DNA of 64,000 nt, from positions 248,001 through 312,000 of the forward strand of contig NZ_JARVHQ010000002.1 in NCBI RefSeq assembly GCF_040459645.1, given 5' to 3'. A program made the position numbers and the translations under genes. The stretch is from Bacillus cereus group sp. RP43 (GTDB lineage: Bacteria > Bacillota > Bacilli > Bacillales > Bacillaceae_G). Position 1 is the first letter of the stretch. Each line of letters begins with the position of its first letter. Of the stretch, positions 26,955 through 36,230 are shown one piece after another. A model generated the notes under the pieces. It searched no databases. It was not told the origin of the DNA and saw only the letters and a program-made list of their open reading frames with translations.

Positions 26955-27966
26955 GGGGTCACCATACATGCCCATCAACTTAAGAATTCTAACTACCCTC
27001 AAGTGTAAAAGAACGTTATTCTTTCTAAACAAGCTAAATAGGAAAGGATAATATTTTTTATAAATCTCTCAATTCAAGATGAACTACAGCCATTTGCGGA
27101 AGAATTACAACGATATGCTACACCTGTATTTTTAGAAGTACTCGCAAGATAAATAGGATTTATAAAGCGAAAACGTAAGTTTTCAGGATCAAACTTAGCT
27201 ACTATTTGTATTTAGATCAGTCAGCGAGTGGCAAGTGATCCCTTAGTCCGATTATGCAGTAGGCTTCATGCAGCTACTGGTACTTTAATCAGCCCTGAGG
27301 GCTTAAATAAACGTTTAAATGCTAAAGCAGTTTTGTTTTTAAAACATATTTTTAATTTACTGATACAACAAAAAGTATGTGAACAAACACAAATTTCTAA
27401 CCATCTCTTCTCTTATTTCCAACGAATTCGTATTCTAGATGCCACCGTATTTCAAGTGCCCAATGCTTTAGAGAATGTATAGCCAGGCTCTGGGGGATGC
27501 GCCCAAACAGCCAGAATCAAAATTCAATTAGAATATGATCTGCACAGTGGAGAATTTCTTAACTTTCAAGTCGGGCCAGGAAAAAATAATGACAAAACAT
27601 TTGGTACGGAATGCTTAGACACCTTACGACCAGGAGATTTATGTATTCGTGATTTGGGTTATTTTTCATTGGAAGACTTAGATCCGATGGATCAACGAGG
27701 TACATACTATATTTCTTGTTTAAAATTAAATACGAATGTATATATGAAAAATCCAAACCCAGAATACTTTAAAAATGGTGCAATTAAGAAGCAATCGGAA
27801 TACATACAAATCGATGTGAAACAGATTTTGAAACAACTACAGCCAGGAGAAACATTTGAATTAAAACACGCTTATATTGGTGATAAGCAACAACTGTTTG
27901 CGCGCGTTATTTTTAATCGATTAACAAAAAAACAACTTCAAAAACGACGAACAAAGATAAGAAATG
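26955..27966 (+). mobile_element. IS231-family element, left half
   Basis: The 30-bp left terminal repeat (GGGGTCACCATACATG then CCCATCAACTTAAG) at 26955-26984 is followed by the untranslated leader and the first part of an IS231 transposase. The match to IS231 stops abruptly near 27966, and the missing remainder reappears at about 36243-36924, where it ends in a right terminal repeat. The two parts add up to about 1.69 kb, the normal length of an IS231. Confidence 0.8.
27059..27966 (+). pseudogene. IS231 transposase (IS4 family), N-terminal part, broken
   Basis: Reading through frame breaks gives [97 protein letters not shown]. These are the conserved segments of IS231 transposases, including the first two catalytic Asp regions (LDAT and RDLGY). 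The start ATG has become ATA, there are stop codons near 27150 and 27480, and the sequence loses similarity after KRRTKIR. It cannot make a transposase. Confidence 0.85.
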
Positions 27967-28160
27967 GTGCCCGTGGCACTTGCGTTTTCGTTTCATTCCG
28001 CCTGCTTCTATGCATGGGTGTATATGCTCTTGGTCTCCCAAAATGAAAGGGAATATTATATGGATTTTTTTATTTAAAGTTATATGGTTTTAGAAATAAC
28101 AAGTAGGAATTTATGGTAAAATAGTAAATGTTTTCGAATAAGGGAGTGGAGGGGTTTTAA

Positions 28161-29234
28161 TTGAAACTTAGAAAGTTTTTTATGCTTTGTTTTTTGTTTA
28201 TATTCACATTAACTATTGTGACTGGTTGTAGTTCTTCACAAAGTTCCACAGCTGTAAAAAATGGAAAGGCATCGTCGTCTTCGAAGAATGTGGAAATTGA
28301 AGTAGAAAATGTTGAATACGTATTACCATTAAGTGGGTTAACGGGAGGAATAAGTAAAGATAAAGTATTAAAATTCAAAGTGAGTGTGAAAAATAAAGGG
28401 GATGAAATGTTAGAGATATCACCCTATCTCTTTACACTATATCAAGGTGATGAAAAAATGAAGAAATATGATAAGGCCGATTCAGATAAATTACGCTTAA
28501 TAGAATTAGAACCTGGTAAAAAAGTATCGGGGACCCTATACTACGAAGTGAATAAAGCCTCATCATATGAGCTTGTTTATTCCAATGAGGAAACAAAAAA
28601 AAGAGACGAGAAAATAGAAACAGTTTCTTTCAAAATTGATACGAAAGAAATAGAAAAAAATACAAAAGACTTAAATAAACCAGCTGAAGCTCTAAAAGCC
28701 TATATAAATGCTATTTATTATGATAAAGATATAGACAAGATTAATAAGTTATCCGGCGAAGATGGCAAGCAATTTACTGAGAATATACTAAAGGAATTTA
28801 AAAAAGATGCAACGTCCAGTACATATAATGAAATTAGTGACCAAGAATTTGAAAGTTATTATAAAAAGTTGAAATCTGTACTACAGGAAAAAGTTACATT
28901 TAAAGTAAAATCAGTAGGTTCTTCACCTGAGGAAGATAAAGTTGAAGTAGAATTAAAAGTGAAACCCTTATTATTAAGTGAATTGCAGCCAAAATTAAAT
29001 AAGGAAAATGAAAGATTACTAAGTGAAAATCCAGGAATCGAACAGTCAAAATTATTTAGTCAATCGTTTGATTACCTTATATCCATATTGCCAGAAGCAA
29101 AAGTTTCAGATAAAGAAAAAGTAATAAAGGTTGAGATGGAGCGATACGGAAAAGACCAATGGCGCTTTTCAAAAGATAAAGTAAGCGATGCAGAGGACAT
29201 AATGGAAATAATGGGAGAATTTTTAAAACAATAG
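28161..29234 (+). CDS. lipoprotein with DUF4352-like and DUF5105-type domains
   Basis: TTG start at 28161 with GGAGGGG eight bases upstream. The 357-residue product has a lipoprotein signal with lipobox TVTGC, a low-complexity Ser-rich linker, an immunoglobulin-like beta domain (about 45-145: VEYVLPLSG, KFKVSVKNKGDEM), and a helical, highly charged C-terminal half (about 170-357) of the DUF5105 kind. It is anchored outside the membrane; function is unknown. It lies inside the split IS231, between its left half and the hbl operon, and has its own terminator. Confidence 0.75.
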   Translation: MKLRKFFMLCFLFIFTLTIVTGCSSSQSSTAVKNGKASSSSKNVEIEVENVEYVLPLSGLTGGISKDKVLKFKVSVKNKGDEMLEISPYLFTLYQGDEKMKKYDKADSDKLRLIELEPGKKVSGTLYYEVNKASSYELVYSNEETKKRDEKIETVSFKIDTKEIEKNTKDLNKPAEALKAYINAIYYDKDIDKINKLSGEDGKQFTENILKEFKKDATSSTYNEISDQEFESYYKKLKSVLQEKVTFKVKSVGSSPEEDKVEVELKVKPLLLSELQPKLNKENERLLSENPGIEQSKLFSQSFDYLISILPEAKVSDKEKVIKVEMERYGKDQWRFSKDKVSDAEDIMEIMGEFLKQ

Positions 29235-29247
29235 AAAGATATAAACG

Positions 29248-29283
29248 AAAACGAAGTTTGCAACAACCAAACTTCGTTTTTTT
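29248..29283 (+). terminator. terminator of the lipoprotein gene
   Basis: AAAACGAAGTTTG pairs with CAAACTTCGTTTT around CAACAAC, followed by TTTG. Confidence 0.8.
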
Positions 29284-29360
29284 GACGTATAATGAATTAC
29301 AACAATTACTAAAGATTGCATAAAATCCATCTGCAATCATACCAACTTTTTATCTATTAA

Positions 29361-29378
29361 AAAACTTTGCAACAGAAC
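29361..29378 (-). repeat. IS6-family terminal-repeat relic, left of hbl
   Basis: AAAACTTTGCAACAGAAC is the reverse complement of the IS6-family end GTTCTGTTGCAAAGTTTT. It faces leftward, as the right end of an element that would have lain to its left. No transposase remains beside it. Confidence 0.55.
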
Positions 29379-29468
29379 GCTCTGAAGCAAAGTTTCCACT
29401 TAACTTAGTGCCTAGTTTAGTGTATCATCTCCAATTGCTGCATAATTTTTCTGTCTAACTTTTTGGGT

Positions 29469-30869
29469 TTAGTTCATTGTATTTTCTATTTTGTCTTTAT
29501 ATACAACATATTCTTTCCCATCTACTACTGCTACCACAGCAAATTCATCTTTTGGATTGAATGAAAGCCAGTCAGCCCACATATTTGTATTTGGTCCTCC
29601 ACTCCACATATTATGAACAGTGTTTTTAGTTAAATTCATAACTTTATAAGACGCATTTGGTGCATTTGTTCCAGTCTTTATTTCAAATGTATATGCGTTA
29701 TGAATTTTTTTATAAAAGTAGAAAACGTTTGATGGACGAAGCTGATTTATAAAATCCTGTTCTTTTTTCTCTGCAATTTTTATCCCTTCTTGTAATGTGA
29801 CAACATCAGTTCTTAATGTTTTCCAACTGTCTTTCGCTGCATTCAAGTTAGGGATTAAGAATTTATATCTATTTTGATCAGCTTTTTGATCAGCTTTATC
29901 AATATGTCCCAGTACGCCAGTATATTGAGAGTCTAAATCATCCCATTGCGTGGACATATAAGTAAGAGCAGTAATAGCATTATCAATCGCACTATGCATA
30001 TCACTAATATTATGAAACGCAACTCCAACCACACGATTTAATGTTATTTTATAATCTACATTCTGACGTAATTTTGCTAATTCCGGCTCTAGCCAGCCTA
30101 ACTTACCTCTTGCATCACCTATCATTATACCACCAGCAATCAATGTGGGCAGAAAGGGGATTTTCACCATGTCCAATCCCTTAGATTCTATGTCTTTCTG
30201 ATAGTTTACTTGCCCTAAAAGGTCCTCTAGTCGCTTTTGATCATCCTCAACCGCAGCTCCTTGGCTTTTTAAAATAGACTGCAAGAGATTTTTATTACTT
30301 CCAAATGCTCTAACATCTTGTCCAATATTTTCATTTAAATTAGTTAATTCTTCTATTAATGCTTTTGCAGATTTTTGATTTTGTTGAATTTCCCCCCGTA
30401 AATCTGTAATCCCTTTTTTTAAAGTATCTCCATTCCCAGTATTGATCGCCTCTACTAATGTTTCATAATGATTTTTAAATTTTTTATCGTATTCAATAAT
30501 GCCTGTCAATGTATCTAAAAGCTGCTTTTTTACTTGCGTATTCCATGTAACTGCATGTGCTCTTGCATTCTTTTGATCTTGTACAATTTTACTAGGTAAA
30601 TCTTCATAGCCATTAATAGTAATTCCTTCAAAACTCACATCAGGGTTATTGATTAACAAATAAGAATATTCATTCATAGATTTCAAAAATAAAACAGCAT
30701 CTTGCAAAGATTTTTTCATCTGTTCTTCATTTGCTGAAAGAGACATATTTCCATTGTTAGTTTGTACAATTTCACTTGCAAAAGCTGCTACTGGTGTGAC
30801 TACATAAGTAGTTGTAATAGTTAACAACGTTGATATAGCGAGTATTTTGTAAGGGATTTTTTTCAGCAT
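29469..30869 (-). CDS. hblB: haemolysin BL component B' (HblB)
   Basis: 466 residues, the known length of HBL B'. Signal peptide MLKKIPYKILAIS to AAFAS. Residues 1 to about 375 are closely similar to the neighbouring HblA, with the long alpha-helical bundle, a short hydrophobic beta-tongue (about FLPTLIAGGIMIG) and the shared ending NLNAAKDSWKTL. The last about 90 residues are an extra C-terminal domain (YTFEIKTG, NMWSGGPNTNMWADW, FAVVAVVDG) found only in B'. Its role in the pore is less clear than that of B, L1 and L2. TATAGGAGG precedes the ATG. The 416 bp separating it from hblA contain relics described separately. Confidence 0.93.
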   Translation of the reverse strand: MLKKIPYKILAISTLLTITTTYVVTPVAAFASEIVQTNNGNMSLSANEEQMKKSLQDAVLFLKSMNEYSYLLINNPDVSFEGITINGYEDLPSKIVQDQKNARAHAVTWNTQVKKQLLDTLTGIIEYDKKFKNHYETLVEAINTGNGDTLKKGITDLRGEIQQNQKSAKALIEELTNLNENIGQDVRAFGSNKNLLQSILKSQGAAVEDDQKRLEDLLGQVNYQKDIESKGLDMVKIPFLPTLIAGGIMIGDARGKLGWLEPELAKLRQNVDYKITLNRVVGVAFHNISDMHSAIDNAITALTYMSTQWDDLDSQYTGVLGHIDKADQKADQNRYKFLIPNLNAAKDSWKTLRTDVVTLQEGIKIAEKKEQDFINQLRPSNVFYFYKKIHNAYTFEIKTGTNAPNASYKVMNLTKNTVHNMWSGGPNTNMWADWLSFNPKDEFAVVAVVDGKEYVVYKDKIENTMN

Positions 30870-30894
30870 TTCATTTTCCTCCTATATAGGGTTT

Positions 30895-31065
30895 GATTTC
30901 AAGTTCTATTCTTCTTTAAAAGCAATTTCTTTCGAAATGAGTTCTACATCTTTAATGAGTATCATTCTCACTTTCTTTAGCAGCCTTTAAATCATCAAGT
31001 ATTAAAGAGAATCTATATTGTTTCATAGAGTCGATATTACCAAGCAAATCTATATAATCTGTCCC
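30895..31065 (-). pseudogene. duplicated 3' fragment of hblD
   Basis: This leftward segment repeats, with substitutions, the DNA of the hblD 3' end at 32449-32620: both contain TTTCGAAATGA-TTCT, TTTAAATCATCA-GTATTAAAGAGAA and ATAGAGTCGATATTA. In front of hblB it stands in the same position that the true hblD end takes in front of hblA. It therefore marks the duplication of an hblD-hblA block that produced hblB. Confidence 0.8.
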
Positions 31066-31069
31066 CAAT

Positions 31070-31277
31070 TAATCGCTTCTGTTGCAAATTTTTAAAAAAC
31101 AAGTAAAATTGCAAGGTTATCTTTTTATTTTGGATGAAACTTATATATAAGTGAAAGGCGAAGTCATTAATGAGACTCCGCCTTTCTAATGTATAAGGAT
31201 TTATTAATTGTCGCATTACTATTTAACAACGTAATCATAGATTCTATATGTTTTAGGTGACTTTGCAACAAAACTAA
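31070..31277. mobile_element. collapsed IS6-family element between hblA and hblB
   Basis: The left side at about 31073 reads CTTCTGTTGCAAATTTTT and the right side at about 31260 reads ACTTTGCAACAAAACT, a degenerate pair of IS6-type inverted ends. Between them, rightward, is LDETYI then a stop then VKGEVIN, the first catalytic motif of IS6 transposases (DETYIKVKG). Only about 200 bp of the usual 0.8 kb remains. A hairpin at 31152-31186 may now end leftward transcripts. Confidence 0.65.
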
Positions 31278-31284
31278 TATTTTC

Positions 31285-32412
31285 TTATTTTTGCGGAGTA
31301 ACAGGCTCCACTTTTAATTCTTTGATTCCTTCTTTTAAAGTGACCGCATCTGTGTGCAATGTTTTCCAACTGTCTTTCGCTGCATTCAAGTTAGGTTTTA
31401 AGAATTTAAATTTATTTTGATCAGCTTTTTGAGATGCAGTTTCAATATGTCCAAGTACTCCCGAATATTGAGAATCTAAATCATGCCACTGAGTGGACAT
31501 ATAAGTAAGAGAATTAATAGCATCATCAAGTGCCTTATGCATCTCACTAATATTAATATACGCAACTCCAACTACACGATTTAATGTTACTTTATAATCT
31601 ACGGTCTGACGTAATTCTGCTAATGTAGGCTCTAACTTAGATAAATTACCTTGTGCTCCGAGTACTATTAGACCACCAATTAACGGTAGGCCAAAAAGGG
31701 CACCCTTCATTACATTAAATCCATCAGATTCTAATTGTTTATAATAATTTACTGATCCTAAAATTTCATCTAGACGTTTTTGATCGGCCTCAACATCAGC
31801 TCCTTGGTTTTTTAAAATCGATTGCAAGAGATCTTTATTACTTCCAAATGCTCTAACATCTTGTCCAATAGCTTCTCTTAATTTAGTTAATTCTTGTATT
31901 AACTGTTGTGCAGACTTTTGGTTTTGTTGAATTTCACCTTGTAAATCTGTAATTCCTTCTTTTAAAGTTTCTCCATCCCCTGCATTTATAGCATCTACCA
32001 TTGTTTCATAATAATTGTCAAATGTTGTGTCGTATTCAACAATGCCTGTCAATGTATCTAACAGCTGTTTTTTTACTTGTGTATCCCATGTAAGAGCATG
32101 TGCTCTTGCATTCTTTTGATCTTGTACAATTCTACCAGGTAAATCTACATATCCATTAATAGTAATTCCTTCAAAGTTCACATCTGGATTTTTAATTAAC
32201 ATATAAGAATAGGCATTCATAGATTTTGCAAATAACCCAGCCTTTTGCAAAGTTTCTTTCATCTTCGTTTCATTTGCTGAAAGAGACGTATCTCCATTGT
32301 TAGTTTGTTCAATTCCACTTGCAAAAGTTGCTACTGGTGAAACTACATTAGCGGTTGTAATAGTTAACAACGTCGATACAGCGAGTAGTTTATAAGGGAT
32401 TTTCTTCATCAT
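31285..32412 (-). CDS. hblA: haemolysin BL binding component B (HblA)
   Basis: 375 residues, as in known HBL-B. Signal peptide MMKKIPYKLLAVS to ATFAS. The mature protein is an elongated helical bundle of the HBL/ClyA type with a hydrophobic beta-tongue (GALFGLPLIGGLIV) and ends ELKVEPVTPQK like the described protein. B binds the target cell membrane and recruits L1 and L2 to form the tripartite pore. AGGAGG stands eight bases ahead of the first ATG; a second ATG follows directly. Third gene of the hblCDAB operon. Confidence 0.95.
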   Translation of the reverse strand: MMKKIPYKLLAVSTLLTITTANVVSPVATFASGIEQTNNGDTSLSANETKMKETLQKAGLFAKSMNAYSYMLIKNPDVNFEGITINGYVDLPGRIVQDQKNARAHALTWDTQVKKQLLDTLTGIVEYDTTFDNYYETMVDAINAGDGETLKEGITDLQGEIQQNQKSAQQLIQELTKLREAIGQDVRAFGSNKDLLQSILKNQGADVEADQKRLDEILGSVNYYKQLESDGFNVMKGALFGLPLIGGLIVLGAQGNLSKLEPTLAELRQTVDYKVTLNRVVGVAYINISEMHKALDDAINSLTYMSTQWHDLDSQYSGVLGHIETASQKADQNKFKFLKPNLNAAKDSWKTLHTDAVTLKEGIKELKVEPVTPQK

Positions 32413-32448
32413 TTCATATTCCTCCTATATAGGTCTTAATTTTCAGTT

Positions 32449-33669
32449 CTATTCTTGTTTAAAAGCGATGTCTTTCGAAATGAATTCTGCATCTTTATGA
32501 ATATCATTCCAACTTTGTTTAGCAGCTTTTAAATCATCAGGTATTAAAGAGAATTTATGTTCTTGCATAGAGTCGATATTATCAAGTAAATCTGTATAGT
32601 TGGCCCCCATTGTATTCCATTGTTTTTGAATATTTGTTAGAGACAGTATCGCTTGATCCACTGTCTGATACAGATATGCCAAAGTGTCTTTCGCGTTAGT
32701 AATCGAAATAACTGCTTGGCTAGCGAGATCAGCTTTCGTACTTAATTCTCCGATTTTTTTAGAAATTTCGTTATAAGAGTTCATATGATTAGACGCCGTG
32801 ACACCAGCTGCTGTTCCTAAACCAATACCAGCTGCACCAAGAGCCGAAAGGCCACCAATAACAGCCGGTGTTGCTGTACCGCCAGTCACAACAATTACTA
32901 CCGCTCCTCCAATAGCTGCAATAACTAAAATAGCTGCTCCCAATCCACCGCCAATTGACCATGCTAATACATCATCAAAATGTTTTTTCTGAGTAGAACG
33001 GAGTTGCTCAATTTCAGCTTGAAGTTGTGGAATTGTTGCCTGCTGACCTGCTAATATTGCCGTTAATCCACCTTTACCATCTGGGCCACCAACATTATTT
33101 TTAAAATCTGTAGAATTTTGATATAGTTTCCCTTTGAAGTCTTGTAACATCTTAATTACATCTGTAACTTCTTTTGAATTTGTATTAATTGTAGTGATTA
33201 AATCATTTATGCCCTCTTTTAGGCCTGCCTTATCTTTCTTTTGTACAGTATCTACTAATGTGTCGTAATAATTTTGAAATTGTTCATCGTAATTTACAAT
33301 ATTACGTGCTGTTTTTTGAATCTGCGGTTTTGCTGTATCTAGCCAATAATTCGCATTGATTCGAGACAGTTCCTGATTAAGGTGAATATTTTTGATTAAT
33401 TCTCCCCCTTCTGAACCTAAATCAATATTGGATAAATTTACATTCGGTTGCTTAATCATTGTTTTTGCGTACAAATCCATTACAAGAATATGAGATCCTG
33501 TTTCAGCCAATGCTTTCTTCAGTCCTTCAGGCCCTAATACATAATTCCCTATTTTCTGTTCTTGTGCGGTCTGTTCTTGTGCAAATGCATGAATAGTGTT
33601 ACCGGTAGTAGAAGTTATAACCGTTGCCAGTGTGGCTAAAGTTAACACTTTAAATGGAAATTTATTCAT
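32449..33669 (-). CDS. hblD: haemolysin BL lytic component L1 (HblD)
   Basis: Start taken at the ATG at 33669 after GGGAGGAAAATAG; an earlier in-frame ATG at 33714 lacks a ribosome site. 406 residues with a signal peptide ending at HAFA. The helical bundle carries a long hydrophobic hairpin near the middle (SIGGGLGAAILVIAAIGGA and further small residues), the predicted membrane-inserting part of L1. It forms the pore with L2 on B-primed membranes. The gene lies 36 bp ahead of hblA and 66 bp after hblC. Confidence 0.95.
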   Translation of the reverse strand: MNKFPFKVLTLATLATVITSTTGNTIHAFAQEQTAQEQKIGNYVLGPEGLKKALAETGSHILVMDLYAKTMIKQPNVNLSNIDLGSEGGELIKNIHLNQELSRINANYWLDTAKPQIQKTARNIVNYDEQFQNYYDTLVDTVQKKDKAGLKEGINDLITTINTNSKEVTDVIKMLQDFKGKLYQNSTDFKNNVGGPDGKGGLTAILAGQQATIPQLQAEIEQLRSTQKKHFDDVLAWSIGGGLGAAILVIAAIGGAVVIVVTGGTATPAVIGGLSALGAAGIGLGTAAGVTASNHMNSYNEISKKIGELSTKADLASQAVISITNAKDTLAYLYQTVDQAILSLTNIQKQWNTMGANYTDLLDNIDSMQEHKFSLIPDDLKAAKQSWNDIHKDAEFISKDIAFKQE

Positions 33670-33734
33670 ATCTATTTTCCTCCCTATTTTTTGATAGATT
33701 CTTATAATCTTCACGTTTTTATAAATTCTTAATA

Positions 33735-35054
33735 TTAAAATTTATAAACCTGTTCTTCAAGATAACTTGTCATGTTTTTTAATCTTCTTAATGTATCTTT
33801 TTGAGACCCCTGGTTAGTAGTATCAACATTAGTAGATAAAGTTGTAATACTATTTTTTATTAGATTCAAATCTTCTTTATAGCGTTTCATTAGATCAAGT
33901 TCTACATCTACTTGATTTGCAAACGTATGCAAATCATTTTGCATAAGAAGAAGCATTGATTTTTGTAAATCTGCTATTGATAGTTTCGTTGTTAAATCAT
34001 ATAAATTTTGGTTTTGTTTCTCTAAATCATCTAAATGTGCTCGCTGTTCTGCTGTTAGTTTATTCATTTCAGCGAAGGCACCAAATGTTTTCTTAATTTT
34101 TTCAGTGTCAATGGCTTTCATCAGGTCATACTCTTGCGTTTTTGTGGCTGCAGCTGCAGCTATTTCACCTTGTTTGCTTTTCTCAATTGCTTCACGAGCT
34201 GCTTTTTTCGCTGATTCAATCTCTAAAGCAGTTTTACCCTTTTCCTTCGCTTCTTGCGCCGCTTTTGTCTCTGCTTCTAAAATAGAGTTATTAATTTCTT
34301 TTCCTTTGTTATACGCTGCCAACCCTGCTTGTGCAGCCGGTTCAATGATTTCTTTTGAAAGACTATAGACTTCTTTGAAAATAACAAATCCTTGTTCATT
34401 TAAAGCTCCTGGTACTAATGCTATTTGTTGTAAATCATTTTGAATTGCTTTTTTTGTATTTAGTAATTCATTTTTTAGCTGGTCTATTTTCCCTGTTCCA
34501 TCTGAACTAAGTACATCCTGTGCTTTTGTCACATCAGTATCGAAATCTTTAAGTTTTTTATCAATCTGTAATTTAAGATCTGTTAATTCATTAATCTGAC
34601 GTTGTACATTGTCTTGGTTCGTCATAGCCATTTCTTGAAGAACTTCAAGTCTATCTACAAAACCTTCTTTATCTTCTTTATTGTCTACAAATGCTTTTAA
34701 TGTTGGATAATAGCTATTAAATTTAGTTACAAACCCTTTATTTTTTGAATTTAATAGAATTAAATGCGGATAAAGTTCTGATGACCATTCCTTCATATCT
34801 TGCTTGATTAGGAATTGATTTGTATTTAAAGCTGGGACTTCCTCAAGCTGTACATTAGAACTCATTAAAGCTTGATCAATATATGTTTGGATTAATTTAG
34901 ATTGTGCACCTAATTTTCGTAAGGATGAGGAAATATCCGTATTCTCTTGTTGCGTTTCTGCCTGAACGATTGGCATTGCGAGAGTATTGATAGGAATAGT
35001 CGCCCCAGTTACTATTGATGTTATTAAAAAACCTTTAATTATTTTATTTTTCAT
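33735..35054 (-). CDS. hblC: haemolysin BL lytic component L2 (HblC)
   Basis: First gene of the operon, 439 residues from the ATG at 35054 (AGAGGTG upstream; a GTG nine bases earlier is less likely). Signal peptide ends near PIVQA. Mostly alpha-helical, with an Ala/Lys/Glu-rich coiled region (ETKAAQEAKEKGKTALEIES) and an ending LEEQVYKF. L2 is the largest and least hydrophobic HBL component and binds after B and L1. The long leader ahead of it contains a PlcR box and a broken secreted-peptide gene. Confidence 0.95.
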   Translation of the reverse strand: MKNKIIKGFLITSIVTGATIPINTLAMPIVQAETQQENTDISSSLRKLGAQSKLIQTYIDQALMSSNVQLEEVPALNTNQFLIKQDMKEWSSELYPHLILLNSKNKGFVTKFNSYYPTLKAFVDNKEDKEGFVDRLEVLQEMAMTNQDNVQRQINELTDLKLQIDKKLKDFDTDVTKAQDVLSSDGTGKIDQLKNELLNTKKAIQNDLQQIALVPGALNEQGFVIFKEVYSLSKEIIEPAAQAGLAAYNKGKEINNSILEAETKAAQEAKEKGKTALEIESAKKAAREAIEKSKQGEIAAAAATKTQEYDLMKAIDTEKIKKTFGAFAEMNKLTAEQRAHLDDLEKQNQNLYDLTTKLSIADLQKSMLLLMQNDLHTFANQVDVELDLMKRYKEDLNLIKNSITTLSTNVDTTNQGSQKDTLRRLKNMTSYLEEQVYKF

Positions 35055-35231
35055 TCCGTACACCTCTTCACTATTGTCTGTTTATAATCTTATACATACC
35101 TCTTGAACGACCTAACGCTAGGCTCTTTTCTTGCACATACTTGAGGAAGGAGAATTCTTTCGGATAGAGAGTGTTAAACCCTCGTTATTATTTACTTTTT
35201 ATAGAATGTAAGGACCTTACTTCTCCCTCAT

Positions 35232-35420
35232 TTAAATATTATGTTTTTTACAAGTAAACAATAAAAATTCATCACCTATATTTGAATTGGCTGTCAAATG
35301 AATAGTATAATATTGATTTTTCTCTGGAGTTGCTGCTTGACTTACAGGAGCCCAGATAGATAAACTCATTGTTCCTAAAGCTAAACCTGCCATAACCTTT
35401 TTGATAATAATTTCATAATA
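35232..35420 (-). pseudogene. small secreted-peptide gene in the hbl leader, frameshifted
   Basis: GGAGAG and an ATG near 35417 begin MKLLSKR, but a one-base slip near the AAAAA tract moves the frame. The downstream frame, from an ATG at 35393, encodes 53 residues: a good signal peptide (MAGLALGTMSLSIWAPVSQA) and a short mature part (TPEKNQYYTIHLTANSN, FLLFTCKK). If the slip is real the gene is broken; with it repaired it would make a secreted peptide of about 62 residues. It lies between the PlcR box and hblC, so it would be co-transcribed with the toxin. Confidence 0.5.
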
Positions 35421-35957
35421 TCTCTCCTAGTTTTGTCGGCAAGGCCCTACAAGATTACAAAAGATGAAATTATACTGTACATTGCTTATACTTTTATTAC
35501 GGAATAAAATCATTTTTGCTATGTAGAAACTTAAAACACTTTTTTTCAAATGTGATACTTTTGAGATTCTAGACCCTTTCGAAAATGAACGAATATTATG
35601 ATAATTATTATCGACATAATGTTACTTGCAACTTTAGTGCACATTTATTATTGCAATCTTTTCCCCCTCGAGTGGTCATACCAATTGCACCTTTATTAAA
35701 ACATCAATTTTTTAATACGTAAATAGTAGAATTTTGTCGATTATATTCAATAATTCGACTATTGAGTATTAAAGTGAATGAAAATGTTATACTTATAAAA
35801 TGATTTTTTAATATAATTCAAGTAATTATATCAGTTATAACTTGATATACTTAGTTAAAAAGGAGTTATTTTAACTATATAAAAAATAGATAATATAATT
35901 TGAACTTTGTTTAATATAATTTAATCACACTCTGCATATCGATCCCCTTTATTTAGA

Positions 35958-35973
35958 TATGCATAATTACATA
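35958..35973. promoter_or_regulatory. PlcR box for the hbl operon
   Basis: TATGCATAATTACATA fits the PlcR consensus TATGNANNNNTNCATA at every fixed position. PlcR is the quorum-sensing virulence activator of the B. cereus group, and hbl is a known member of its regulon. The box is about 900 bp upstream of hblC and lies between hblC and a divergent truncated frame, so it may have served both directions. Confidence 0.85.
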
Positions 35974-35982
35974 TTTCTCCAT

Positions 35983-36118
35983 GACAAAAAACAACAAATA
36001 AACAACAAATATCAACAAACAATAGACAAATAAACAACAAATAAAAGATGGATAAGCAACAAATAACAACATTTCTAAAAAACATGTCGTTATTTGTTAT
36101 TTTTCGTTATAAGTTTCA
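35983..36118. repeat. AACAACAAATA direct repeats and hairpin
   Basis: The unit AACAACAAATA or close variants recurs four to five times between about 35987 and 36068. Next to it AACAAATAAC pairs with GTTATTTGTT (to about 36105). It sits beside the PlcR box. It could be a protein-binding iteron array or simple slippage. Confidence 0.45.
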
Positions 36119-36153
36119 TAACTTAATATAAAGATTTAATAAAATGTGGTTTA

Positions 36154-36230
36154 ATGTCAGCTCTAAAAAACAGTAAGATTGGTACAAAGTTGAATACATT
36201 AATGATTACAGCTAGTATCGTATGGGTTCT
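36154..36230 (+). pseudogene. truncated N-terminus of a membrane protein, divergent from hbl
   Basis: ATG at 36154 begins a natural-looking N-terminus, MSALKNSKIGTKLN followed by a hydrophobic stretch MITASIVWVLL, which would suit a methyl-accepting chemotaxis protein or similar sensor. It is cut at the IS6-type end at 36226, after which the frame runs into IS231 sequence. The MCP suggestion is weak. Confidence 0.35.

Noticed and set aside
27654..28046. 130-residue frame as an independent gene
   Set aside because: It is a middle part of the broken IS231 transposase with a random tail after the breakpoint.
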